NCBI RefSeq assembly: GCF_019733355.1
Contig: NZ_JAIHLQ010000002.1
Span: 62,001 to 126,000 of the forward strand
Reading direction: 5' to 3'
DNA: 64,000 nucleotides
Origin: Pseudomonas baetica
Lineage (GTDB): Bacteria > Pseudomonadota > Gammaproteobacteria > Pseudomonadales > Pseudomonadaceae
Shown: positions 1 through 7,733 of the stretch, one piece after another
Position numbering within the stretch: the stretch's first letter is position 1
Layout: each line of letters begins with the position of its first letter
Notes under the pieces: generated by a model
Databases searched by the model: none
Seen by the model: the letters and a program-made list of their open reading frames with translations, nothing else
Told to the model about the DNA's origin: nothing
Position numbers and translations under genes: made by a program

Positions 1-1
1 C

Positions 2-1202
2 GTGACGGCTAGCCCGCTGGGGCGGCCATACCCGCAGTGTAGCGGGCGCCTGCCTCGGCAACTGGGCGAGGTCAATGCGACGTGGCTCACGCAGTTATTA
101 CAGCCGCGCTACCCAGGCATCGAGGTCTTGGCGTTGACCGTGGTCGAGGTCCGTAACGGCCACACCACCAAACTCCGCGCCAGACTCGAGTTGAACGAGG
201 TCGGCCAGCGTGCGGGCATTCCGCCGCATGTGTGCCTGAAGTCGAACTGATCCGAGGGTTTCGAGAGCGGCGATATCTGTGAGCTGGAAGCGCGCTTTTA
301 TGGCCCGACGCGGCGCTGCCAGCCCTCTATTTCACCGACTGGGACGCCAATGGCGGTGCTCGTGGTGTGGTGGTGATGGAAGACCTCGGCCTGGCCGTCG
401 GGCATTTCGGTCACAGCACCGATCGCCTCGGTATGGACGGGGTCGCCCGGGGGCTGGAGTCACTTGTGACGCTGCACGCGGCAACCTGGAACAGTCGGCA
501 ATTGCAGAGGCAAAGCTGGCTGCCACAGTCGATGGACAACCCGGTGGACAGCGACGGCCTGCTGCGCATGTACAACTACATCAAGGTCAATCTGCGCAAA
601 CCGGAATACCAGCAACTGTTGCCGACATGGATGTACGAGAAACCGGAGTTGTTCAGCCATGCCTTTGACGAACTGGCTGCCTTCGAACTGGAGCAGACGT
701 CACCCGGCTGTATGATCCATGGGACTCCCATCAGGGCAACAGCTTTTTACGCAGCGACGGCCAGTGGGTCTGGATGGATTGGCAACTCGCCCGATACGGC
801 CGGCCATGGCGCGACGTTACGTACTTCATGCTGGGTGCGCTGACCGTGGCGGAGCGTCGCGCCGATGCATGGCGCCTGTTAGAGGTGTACCGGGATAAAC
901 TGACCAGCCTCGGTGCCGAAGGCGTGCTGGGCCAGGACGCCGCCTGGGAGCAGTTGCGGCGTTGGCCGGTCTGGGGCATGCAGACCTGGATGTCGAACAT
1001 GGATGACTGGGGACAGACCGGGTTACCGATGGTGGAGCGGTTTTTTGCCGCCGCCAAAGATTTCGATACCGTGCGTTTGCTCACCCACGGGCGCAAGCAG
1101 CGCCGCACGTCGACCCTGGGGCAGGGCGCCCGGCCGTTGACGCCAGCCTATCAGCACCTGTTGGAGGATGAGCAAGGCCAGCGCGTGTCGCTCAGGTCGT
1201 GA
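2..1202 (+). pseudogene. Broken phosphotransferase (APH/choline-kinase-like fold)
   Basis: Three reading frames join into one kinase-like protein. The first (from 2) runs to an in-frame TGA at 248-250 after LKSN, and the same frame continues with EGFESGDICELEARFYGP. A one-base loss near 310-316 moves the reading to the frame carrying ALYFTDWDANGG and VVMEDLGL. A second one-base loss near 719-725 falls inside the catalytic loop: restoring a G after CMIHG gives GDSHQGNSFL, the Brenner-type motif of this fold, followed by WMDWQLARYGRPWRD (metal-binding Asp). The last frame ends at 1202. One stop plus two frameshifts make function very unlikely. The 5' end may lie upstream of the window. The 3' end overlaps the convergent transporter gene by about 10 bases. 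Confidence 0.85.
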
Positions 1203-2076
1203 TCCGAGCCAGCACCCGCGCGGGTTTCCACTGTGCCAATCCAATCCCCAGCAAAATCAATCCGCCACCCACGGCGTGGTACAGGTGCAAGGTTTCCCCA
1301 AGCAGCACAATCGCCAATACCGCGGTAAACAACGGCACTAGGTTCATCAAAACCGCGGTTTTCTCTCCGCCAAGGGTCTGCAGGCCGCGCATCCACAAAC
1401 CGGGGGCCAACGCCGAGGCGAACAGGCCGGCGAACAGCACCAGCGGAATGTTCCTGGCGGTCAGGGCAATCGACGGTGCCAGTAAAAAGGGCGGCACCAG
1501 CAGCAAGGTGCCGCAGGCTATCTGTACATAAAGGCTTTCCCAGGTCGGCAGGGGAATCTGCCAGCGCTTCACCAGCACGCAGTACAGCGCGTACGACAGC
1601 GACGCCAGCAACATCAGCAGTTCGCCTTGGCCAACGCCATGCTGCCACAGCGAAGACAAGTCGCCGGCGGTCAGCAACCAGATCAGTCCGGCAAATGAAA
1701 TCAGCGCGCCGACCAGCAGTGTCGCGGTCGGTCGCGTATTGAGCACCGGAAAGGCCAGGAGCACGGTCAGCAGCGGCATGGTCGCCAGAATCAGGCCCAT
1801 GGAGGTGGCACTGATCGTGTGCGCTGCGAAGTAGGCTAACGATTGGTACAGCGACATGCCGAGCAGCCCCAGCACCCCGAGCTTTGGCAGGTGCGGCCGA
1901 ATCTGCCGACGCAAGCGCCAGACCCTGGGCAACAACACCGGCGATAACACCAGCAACGCGATCAGCCAGCGATAGAAGGAAATGGCTGCCGGGTCGATCA
2001 CCCCGACCGACAGGCGATTGACCACCGTACTGGCAGCCCAGATCAGTGTGGCGAGGACAGGTATCAGCAGATTCAT
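1192..2076 (-). CDS. EamA/DMT-family transporter
   Basis: A 294-residue, highly hydrophobic protein with the two-repeat pattern of the drug/metabolite transporter family: about ten membrane segments, with conserved TLIWAAS near residue 10, FYRWLIA near 35, and a second EamA repeat starting near residue 145 (GELLMLLASLSYALYCVLVKR). It probably exports a small metabolite across the inner membrane; the substrate cannot be told. Its stop codon overlaps the end of the converging phosphotransferase pseudogene. No link to the diterpenoid genes is evident, so it may be older flanking DNA. Confidence 0.85.
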   Translation of the reverse strand: MNLLIPVLATLIWAASTVVNRLSVGVIDPAAISFYRWLIALLVLSPVLLPRVWRLRRQIRPHLPKLGVLGLLGMSLYQSLAYFAAHTISATSMGLILATMPLLTVLLAFPVLNTRPTATLLVGALISFAGLIWLLTAGDLSSLWQHGVGQGELLMLLASLSYALYCVLVKRWQIPLPTWESLYVQIACGTLLLVPPFLLAPSIALTARNIPLVLFAGLFASALAPGLWMRGLQTLGGEKTAVLMNLVPLFTAVLAIVLLGETLHLYHAVGGGLILLGIGLAQWKPARVLARITT

Positions 2077-2155
2077 CGAGGACGCGCCAACGTTGAGGGC
2101 GCGCAGAGCGCACCAGGACTGCTGCCGCGTTCACGGCAGTCAGTGAATGCTCGCG

Positions 2156-3001
2156 TTATTCGCTGGCAGCGTTTCGTGCCGCGATGGCCACGGCGAAATC
2201 CCGCTTGAGGGTCGGGAAGTAAGCAATCTGGCCGCCCATACCGCCGGCAATGTCGATCGAGGCCGCGCTGATAAAACTGGCATATTCGCTGGCTAGGAAA
2301 AGTGCCATGCCCGCCACGTCTTCTGGCTTGCCGTAGCGCCCGAGCGGCACGACTTTCATCACCATGGCATCGAACTCCTCACGACTGACACCCGGCCCCA
2401 TTTCCTTGTAGTGACGGTCCCATTGGCCGGTGTCGATCCAGCCCATGTTCAGGCTGTTGACCAGGATGTTGTCCTTGGGCAGCGACATGCCCAAAGAGCG
2501 GGAGAGGGCGATGCACGATGCGCGGTTGATCACCGAAGGAATGCCGTCGGGCGTAGGAATCGCGCCGGCGAGGGCATTGATTTCGATGATTCGCCCCCAG
2601 CGCTGTTCGCGCATGAACGGCACCACGGCCTGGACGAAACGGAAGTGGCCCATCTGCAGAATGTTGGCGTGTTCGAGGATGACCTCGGGTGTCAGGGTAT
2701 CGAGATTGCCGCCACGACCTTGACCGGCGTTGTTCACCAGCACATCGACACCGCCCCAGGCGTGTGCAACTTCCGCCACGAAAGCTTTGACACCATCACT
2801 GTCGGTGACGTCGACCGCACGGGCTATGACCGCCTGGGCATGCTGCGAGAGCTCCTCTCCGGCTTCGCGGACGGCTGACTCGCTGCGGGCGCAAATCGCT
2901 ACGCGCGCCCCTTCCGCCGCGAACGCCCGGGCGATGGCCAGGCCGATGCCCCGGGACGCGCCCGTAATGATTACGCGCTTGCCACTCAAATCAATGTTCA
3001 T
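2156..3001 (-). CDS. SDR-fold protein lacking the catalytic triad
   Basis: A 281-residue protein with the short-chain dehydrogenase Rossmann fold: TGASRGIG at 13-20 and NNAG at 90-93. The active site is unusual. Where the family has Ser, this has Ala (INALAG, A143), and the YxxxK motif reads S156-V-I-N-R160. It is therefore unlikely to be a normal hydride-transfer enzyme and may be a structural, binding or non-redox protein; a shifted active site is possible. The start has AGGAG five bases upstream. It is divergent from the transport operon and shares a 420-bp regulatory region with it that contains copies of both repeated palindromes. Confidence 0.75.
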   Translation of the reverse strand: MNIDLSGKRVIITGASRGIGLAIARAFAAEGARVAICARSESAVREAGEELSQHAQAVIARAVDVTDSDGVKAFVAEVAHAWGGVDVLVNNAGQGRGGNLDTLTPEVILEHANILQMGHFRFVQAVVPFMREQRWGRIIEINALAGAIPTPDGIPSVINRASCIALSRSLGMSLPKDNILVNSLNMGWIDTGQWDRHYKEMGPGVSREEFDAMVMKVVPLGRYGKPEDVAGMALFLASEYASFISAASIDIAGGMGGQIAYFPTLKRDFAVAIAARNAASE

Positions 3002-3122
3002 GCTGGCTCCTGTTGTTTTTTTTCTGCCGGTTCAACTGCCGTTTTTCATGCCGGACACGCCGAATTCAAGGGGTGTGTCGGAGCTATTGAAAGCCCAAAG
3101 GTGAAAAGCGTCAAAGATTATT

Positions 3123-3147
3123 TGAACGTTTATGTATTTTGTGTGCA
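3123..3147. promoter_or_regulatory. TGNACA-N13-TGTNCA site 1
   Basis: TGAACG, 13 bases, TGTGCA. One mismatch to the consensus half-sites (A to G at the end of the left half). It lies in the divergent region upstream of both the SDR gene and the DUF1302 operon. Confidence 0.55.
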
Positions 3148-3203
3148 GTATTTAGCCTGGCATCGCCCCTGGCCGAAACTTCCCTCCAGGGAAACGGGTT
3201 AGA

Positions 3204-3221
3204 AATTCTGTATATAGAATT
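3204..3221. promoter_or_regulatory. ATTCT-N6-AGAAT palindrome 1 (candidate DitR site)
   Basis: AATTCT-GTATAT-AGAATT, perfect 6-bp arms with a 6-bp centre. The same arms and spacing occur before the ditA3 operon and before ditR. It lies about 200 bp upstream of the DUF1302 start. Confidence 0.55.
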
Positions 3222-3332
3222 GAAATCTTTATGTGGAATTGTTGGCTCTGATCCGTTACGGTGGCTTTCAGCTGAGGAGGAAAGTGGTCCTGGAGCGTGC
3301 CAGGCCTCTTGAGCGGACTGTCCAGGCGAGAC

Positions 3333-3368
3333 TTGCAACGATCCTGTAGGGTTTGCAGATCGTTGCAA
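3333..3368. promoter_or_regulatory. 11-bp inverted repeat upstream of DUF1302
   Basis: TTGCAACGATC at 3333-3343 and its exact reverse complement GATCGTTGCAA at 3358-3368, separated by 14 bases. It could be an operator or an mRNA leader hairpin. It sits 53 bp before the start of the transport operon. Confidence 0.5.
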
Positions 3369-3421
3369 TGACTGCTTGAACGCACATAACGACTGAACAA
3401 TAAAAATAAAAGGTAGTGTGT

Positions 3422-5083
3422 ATGAAACAGAAGACCAAGCAGGGTCGGCGGGTGCTGACTCAAGGTGCGCTGACACTGTTGATGGTTGGCAGTGCACAGG
3501 GTTTGATGGCGGCCTCGTTCGACATGTCGAACCCAGACTACCGCGTGCGTTGGGACAATACGGTCCGTTACAACCTGGGTATGCGGACCGACAGTCAAGA
3601 CCACCGCATCATGAATACGCCGAACTACGACGAGTCGGACGGGAAGTTCGATAAAGGCGATATTGTTACAAATCGTCTCGATCTGTTCAGTGAATTCGAC
3701 TTTTCCTACCTGAACGACTGGGGTGCACGACTCAGTGCTGCCGCCTGGTTTGACCAGGCGTACCACGACGATACGGTGAGCAGTAACATCCCGGGTTACG
3801 CCACCAGCTATCACAACAACAAGTACAGCAGTGAAGTCGATCGCTACATGAACGGGCCTTCGGGCGAGATTCTCGATGCGTTCGTCTGGCGCAACTTCAA
3901 CATCGGCGACACGCCGGTCAACGTGAAAGTCGGTCGCCATACCAACTACTGGGGTGAAGGCCTGCTCTTTGGCGCGCACGCCGTGTCTTACTCTCAAGCT
4001 CCGAGCGATGGCGTTAAAGCCTCCACCAGCCCGGGTATCGAAACCAAGGAAGTGTTCCTGCCTGTCGGGCAAGTGTCGGCCAAGGCGCAAGTTACCGACC
4101 GACTCTCGGTAGCTGCTCAATACTTCTATGAGTGGGAGCCAACCCGTATCCCTTTTGGTGGCACCTATTTCGGCGGCGCCGACCCACTGTTCGAAGGTCC
4201 GGACCAGCTGCCGCTGGCCGCCAACGGCGCCACCCTGCAGCGTCAGGATTCGCGCTTCGGTCGTGACGGCAAGAACTGGGGTGTGATGGGCAAACTCAAC
4301 GTCGAAGAAATCGAATCGACCTTCGGCGCCTACTACCGTCAGTTCGACGACTACCAGCCTTGGCTGGCTCCGCAGGTCAAAGCGGCATTGGGTTCCTATC
4401 GCGTGGTTTACCCACGTGGCGTGAAGCTCGCGGGCCTCAGCTTCGCCCGGGTCTTCAATACCGTGGCGGTGGGTTCCGAGCTGTCCTACCGCATGGGCGG
4501 CGCGTTGAACGCCACCGGTGTCAGCGCTCTGGATGATGAAGGTCCTCGCGGTGACACGATCCACTTTATTGCCAACGCCGTTTACGGCGTGCCACGTAAC
4601 TTCATTTCGGATAACGCCACGCTGGTCGGTGAATTCGCCTACAGCCATTTGCAACGCGTGACGGAACATGAAGAACTGTACAAGGGCGTCGGTACGGCGG
4701 CCTGCACCAATGGCAGAACCCCGGGCATTCCAGATTCGGGCAGCGAGTCCGATGGCTGTTCGTCGAAGAACTACTACGCCGTTGCCGTGAACTACACGCC
4801 ACAGTACATTTCGATCTTTCCGTCCTGGGACCTGGATGTTCCGTTGACCGTTAACTACGGTCTGCATGGCAACGCGCCCACGGCGGGTGGCGGGAACGAA
4901 GGCGCGCTGTCTTACTCGATCGGGCTGAAAGCTACCTACGCTCAACTCTATGAGTTCGGGCTGCGTTACGCCGACACCAAGGCACAACCCAAGAATCTGG
5001 CGAACGGCACCGTGGCCGGTAACGGCCCAGTGGGTGGTACCGACCGCGGGTGGCTGGCGTTTACCTTCAAGACCTCCTTCTGA
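3422..5083 (+). CDS. DUF1302 outer-membrane-type protein
   Basis: A protein of about 553 residues of the DUF1302 family, predicted to be an exported beta-rich envelope protein. The N-terminus is a classical signal peptide: basic KQKTKQGRR, a hydrophobic stretch ALTLLMVGSAQGLM, then cleavage near LMA-A. The body is rich in alternating aromatic and polar residues, and the last residue is Phe (LAFTFKTSF), as in beta-barrel proteins. ATG at 3422 is preferred over GTG at 3416 because an AGG lies eight bases before it. It is first in an operon with DUF1329, Ycf48-like and RND proteins, a set that repeatedly accompanies catabolism of hydrophobic compounds. A role as an outer-membrane channel or receptor for resin acids is inference. 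Confidence 0.8.
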   Translation: MKQKTKQGRRVLTQGALTLLMVGSAQGLMAASFDMSNPDYRVRWDNTVRYNLGMRTDSQDHRIMNTPNYDESDGKFDKGDIVTNRLDLFSEFDFSYLNDWGARLSAAAWFDQAYHDDTVSSNIPGYATSYHNNKYSSEVDRYMNGPSGEILDAFVWRNFNIGDTPVNVKVGRHTNYWGEGLLFGAHAVSYSQAPSDGVKASTSPGIETKEVFLPVGQVSAKAQVTDRLSVAAQYFYEWEPTRIPFGGTYFGGADPLFEGPDQLPLAANGATLQRQDSRFGRDGKNWGVMGKLNVEEIESTFGAYYRQFDDYQPWLAPQVKAALGSYRVVYPRGVKLAGLSFARVFNTVAVGSELSYRMGGALNATGVSALDDEGPRGDTIHFIANAVYGVPRNFISDNATLVGEFAYSHLQRVTEHEELYKGVGTAACTNGRTPGIPDSGSESDGCSSKNYYAVAVNYTPQYISIFPSWDLDVPLTVNYGLHGNAPTAGGGNEGALSYSIGLKATYAQLYEFGLRYADTKAQPKNLANGTVAGNGPVGGTDRGWLAFTFKTSF

Positions 5084-5113
5084 CAAATACAACAAGAATC
5101 GGAGAATGTGTTC

Positions 5114-6472
5114 ATGAAACGACAACTTGCCCTATCCATTGCCCTGATGAGCATGGCCACCTACACCCTGGCAGCCGGTGACGCTTCGGAGCTGGGTAAA
5201 ACGCTTACCCCGTTCGGGGCGATCAAGGCGGGGAACGCCGAGGGCACCATTCCGGCCTATGACGGCGGACTGACCAAGGCACCGGCCGGCTTCGTACCGG
5301 ACAGCGGGTTCTGGGTCGACCCGTTCAAGGATGAAAAACCACTGTTTCGCATTGATGCGAAAAACGTCGACCAGTACGCGGACAAACTCAGTGAAGGGCA
5401 AAAGACCCTGATCAAGAAGTACCCGACCTATTACATCGACATTTACCCGAGCCACCGTACGACGGCCTATCCCCAGGCCGTACTCGATGCCACCGTGCGT
5501 AATGGCAGCAGCTGCCAGATCCAGAAAGACGGCCTGGCGGTCGATCCGTCCTGCCGTGGCGGCTTGCCGTTCCCGATCCCGAAGACCGGCAACGAAGTGA
5601 TGTGGAACCAACAGGTGCGCTACAAGATAGGCACCGGCTACTCGACCACGTCTTCGTCCAATAGCTGGGTAGTCGACGCCAACGGCTCGATCACCAAGAC
5701 CGCCGAACAGGCGACGTTCGAAGAAACTCCGTACTACCAGGTGACTCAAACGGATCGCGATCCGCTGATGTATGCACGGGTGTTCTCACGCAATGACTAT
5801 CCGGCCCGGCGCTCCGGTGAAGTGGTGGTGCTCACTGACTTCCTCGATCCGTTGGCAAAGGCCCGTCGTTCGTTCAGTTATTCCCCAGGCCAGCGCCGGG
5901 TAAAACTGGCACCGGAATTTGCATTCGATACACCCGTGGCCAGCCAGGGCGGTGTGACGTTGTTCGACGAACTGCAAATGTTCTCCGGCAGCCAGGACCG
6001 CTTTGACTACAAGCTGGTTGGTCGCAAGGAAATGTACATCCCCTACAACGCTTACAAATTCTACTTTGGCGTCGGTAAGCAGGAAGATCAGTTCATGCCG
6101 CACCACGCCAACCCGGCGAACGAGCGTTGGGAGCTGCACCGGGTGTGGGTCGTGGAAGCGACGTTGAAGCCGGGCATGCGCCACGTCTACAGCAAACGCA
6201 CTTACTACCTGGATGAAGATACTTTCGGCATCGGCCTGTATGACGCCTGGGACAAGAGCGGCGCGCTGTATCGCTCGATCTTCCTCAGCGGCGTCCAGCT
6301 CTACGACAAAAACATTCCCTACAACGTGAAAAACGTCGTGTATGACTTCAACAAAGGCATGTACGCGCTGCTCAACGATGGTTTGAAAGGCGGCTACAAG
6401 TTCATCGACAAACCACTCTCCGAGCGTGACATGAATCCTGAAGCCATTGTGGCTCGGGTCACCCAGCGCTGA
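5114..6472 (+). CDS. DUF1329 exported protein
   Basis: About 452 residues, matching the DUF1329 family, which shares fold features with periplasmic lipid carriers of the LolA/LolB kind. Signal peptide: KRQLALSIALMSMATYTLAA, cleavage after Ala. The mature part starts with the family's characteristic SELGKTLTPFGAIKAGNAEG and contains the typical long stretches rich in Tyr and Phe. ATG at 5114 has GGAG nine bases upstream; the in-frame GTG at 5108 would be too close to it. It follows DUF1302 by 30 bases. A likely role is ferrying a hydrophobic molecule across the periplasm between the RND protein and the outer-membrane partner; this is inferred from context. Confidence 0.8.
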   Translation: MKRQLALSIALMSMATYTLAAGDASELGKTLTPFGAIKAGNAEGTIPAYDGGLTKAPAGFVPDSGFWVDPFKDEKPLFRIDAKNVDQYADKLSEGQKTLIKKYPTYYIDIYPSHRTTAYPQAVLDATVRNGSSCQIQKDGLAVDPSCRGGLPFPIPKTGNEVMWNQQVRYKIGTGYSTTSSSNSWVVDANGSITKTAEQATFEETPYYQVTQTDRDPLMYARVFSRNDYPARRSGEVVVLTDFLDPLAKARRSFSYSPGQRRVKLAPEFAFDTPVASQGGVTLFDELQMFSGSQDRFDYKLVGRKEMYIPYNAYKFYFGVGKQEDQFMPHHANPANERWELHRVWVVEATLKPGMRHVYSKRTYYLDEDTFGIGLYDAWDKSGALYRSIFLSGVQLYDKNIPYNVKNVVYDFNKGMYALLNDGLKGGYKFIDKPLSERDMNPEAIVARVTQR

Positions 6473-6480
6473 TGTGATTT

Positions 6481-6532
6481 CACCTGTCCTGCCTGCCGGT
6501 TTGCGCATCAAGCCGGGCAGGCAGAACAGGTG
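6481..6532 (+). other. Strong intercistronic hairpin
   Basis: Arms 6481-6499 and 6513-6532 pair almost completely (CACCTGT...CCTGCC with GGCAGG...ACAGGTG, one mismatch and one bulge). No T-run follows, so it is more likely an mRNA-stability or partial-attenuation element between the DUF1329 and Ycf48-like genes than a full terminator. Confidence 0.5.
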
Positions 6533-6567
6533 GGTTTGCCACGCGGGATGGTTAAGGAATAAAAATA

Positions 6568-7698
6568 ATGACTAGCCCTTGCCCTGCTTCTTTTCTTCTT
6601 TCTACTTCGCGCCTGCTCCTGGCTGTCGCGTTGACGGTCGGCGCGAGCTCATTGCTGACGACGCCTGCCTACAGCGCCGTCGCGTTGTCGGCCGATTCGC
6701 TCGACGTGCCGGCGCAGCGGGTCGATGAACACCTGCCCGCACCTTTGCTGTCGGTCGCCACGGCAGGCAACACGATGATCGGCGTCGGCCTGCACGGGTT
6801 GATCCAGCGCTCCACCGATGAAGGCCGCACCTGGCAACAGGTCGCTAGCCCGGTGTCTAGCGATCTGGTGCAAGTACGGTTTCGCGGCGAGCGTGATGGC
6901 TGGATCGTCGGTCACGATGCGGTGGTCATGCACACCACCGATGGCGGTGACAGCTGGCAAGTGCAACTCGACGGGCGCCGCCTGTTGACCTTGCTTAACG
7001 CTTACTACGGCCCTCGCGCTGAACAAGGCGATGAAGTCGCCGCCCAGATGCTCAAGGAAGTAGCGATGGCCGCCAGTACCTCGGCGACGCCGGACGTATT
7101 GGCCGCACCCTTTCTCGATGTGATGTTCGATGAGCACGGCAACGGATTTGCAGTGGGTGCCTTCGGCATGTTGTTGCACAGCACGGATGACGGCCAGAAC
7201 TGGCAGCCGTGGACCGAGCGCAGTGACAACGATCGGCGCATGCACCTGTATGGCCTGGCGGAACATGCGGGCATTTTTTACATCGGCGGTGAGCAGGGTC
7301 TGCTGCTGCGGCTGGATGGTCAGCAACAACGTTTCGTGAAAATCGATACGCCCTACACCGGCTCTTACTTTGGCGTCCGCGCCTTCGACGGTCTGCTGCT
7401 GGCGTACGGACTGCGCGGCAACCTGTTTGCCAGCCGTGATGACGGCCAGCAATGGCAGCCTGTGGCAACCAATCTCAATAGCAGCCTGGTCAGCATTGTC
7501 GAGCAGGGTGATGCCTTGATCGTCGTGAGCCAGGGTGGGCAACTGGTCAGTGTTGACCGGCAGAGTTTGCAGGTCACCCCGCTGGCAGATGCGCGGGTAG
7601 GCGAGGTGTATGCAGCCAGTGCCACCAAACAGGCTGGGAGCCTGCTTGTCACGCGCTTCAGCGGCGCCAAGGTCATCGATATCGCCCAGGCCAACTAA
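6568..7698 (+). CDS. Ycf48-like (BNR-repeat) exported protein
   Basis: 376 residues with an N-terminal signal sequence (LLLAVALTVGASSLLTTPAYSA) and repeated BNR/Asp-box-like units: STDEGRTWQQV near residue 85, TTDGGDSWQV near 120, STDDGQNWQPW near 205 and SRDDGQQWQPV near 290. This is the beta-propeller pattern of the photosystem II assembly factor Ycf48/HCF136 family, here in a non-photosynthetic organism. AAGGA lies about nine bases before the ATG. In such operons it always accompanies the RND protein and is presumably a periplasmic assembly or accessory factor; the exact job is unknown. Confidence 0.8.
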   Translation: MTSPCPASFLLSTSRLLLAVALTVGASSLLTTPAYSAVALSADSLDVPAQRVDEHLPAPLLSVATAGNTMIGVGLHGLIQRSTDEGRTWQQVASPVSSDLVQVRFRGERDGWIVGHDAVVMHTTDGGDSWQVQLDGRRLLTLLNAYYGPRAEQGDEVAAQMLKEVAMAASTSATPDVLAAPFLDVMFDEHGNGFAVGAFGMLLHSTDDGQNWQPWTERSDNDRRMHLYGLAEHAGIFYIGGEQGLLLRLDGQQQRFVKIDTPYTGSYFGVRAFDGLLLAYGLRGNLFASRDDGQQWQPVATNLNSSLVSIVEQGDALIVVSQGGQLVSVDRQSLQVTPLADARVGEVYAASATKQAGSLLVTRFSGAKVIDIAQAN

Positions 7699-7733
7699 AG
7701 CCCTCGGCACGATTCCCCTACGAGAAAGAAAAA

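Larger units (their letters stand above)
3002..3421. promoter_or_regulatory. Divergent regulatory region, SDR / transport operon
   Basis: This 420-bp gap holds no convincing gene. It carries three separate dyads: TGAACG-N13-TGTGCA at 3123-3147, AATTCT-N6-AGAATT at 3204-3221, and an 11-bp perfect inverted repeat TTGCAACGATC / GATCGTTGCAA at 3333-3368. They suggest control by more than one regulator. Promoter -35/-10 boxes were not assigned. Confidence 0.6.

Noticed and set aside
3152..5125. 657-residue minus-strand open frame
   Set aside because: It is antisense to DUF1302, has no ribosome site or recognisable domain, and its composition is that of a GC-rich shadow frame.
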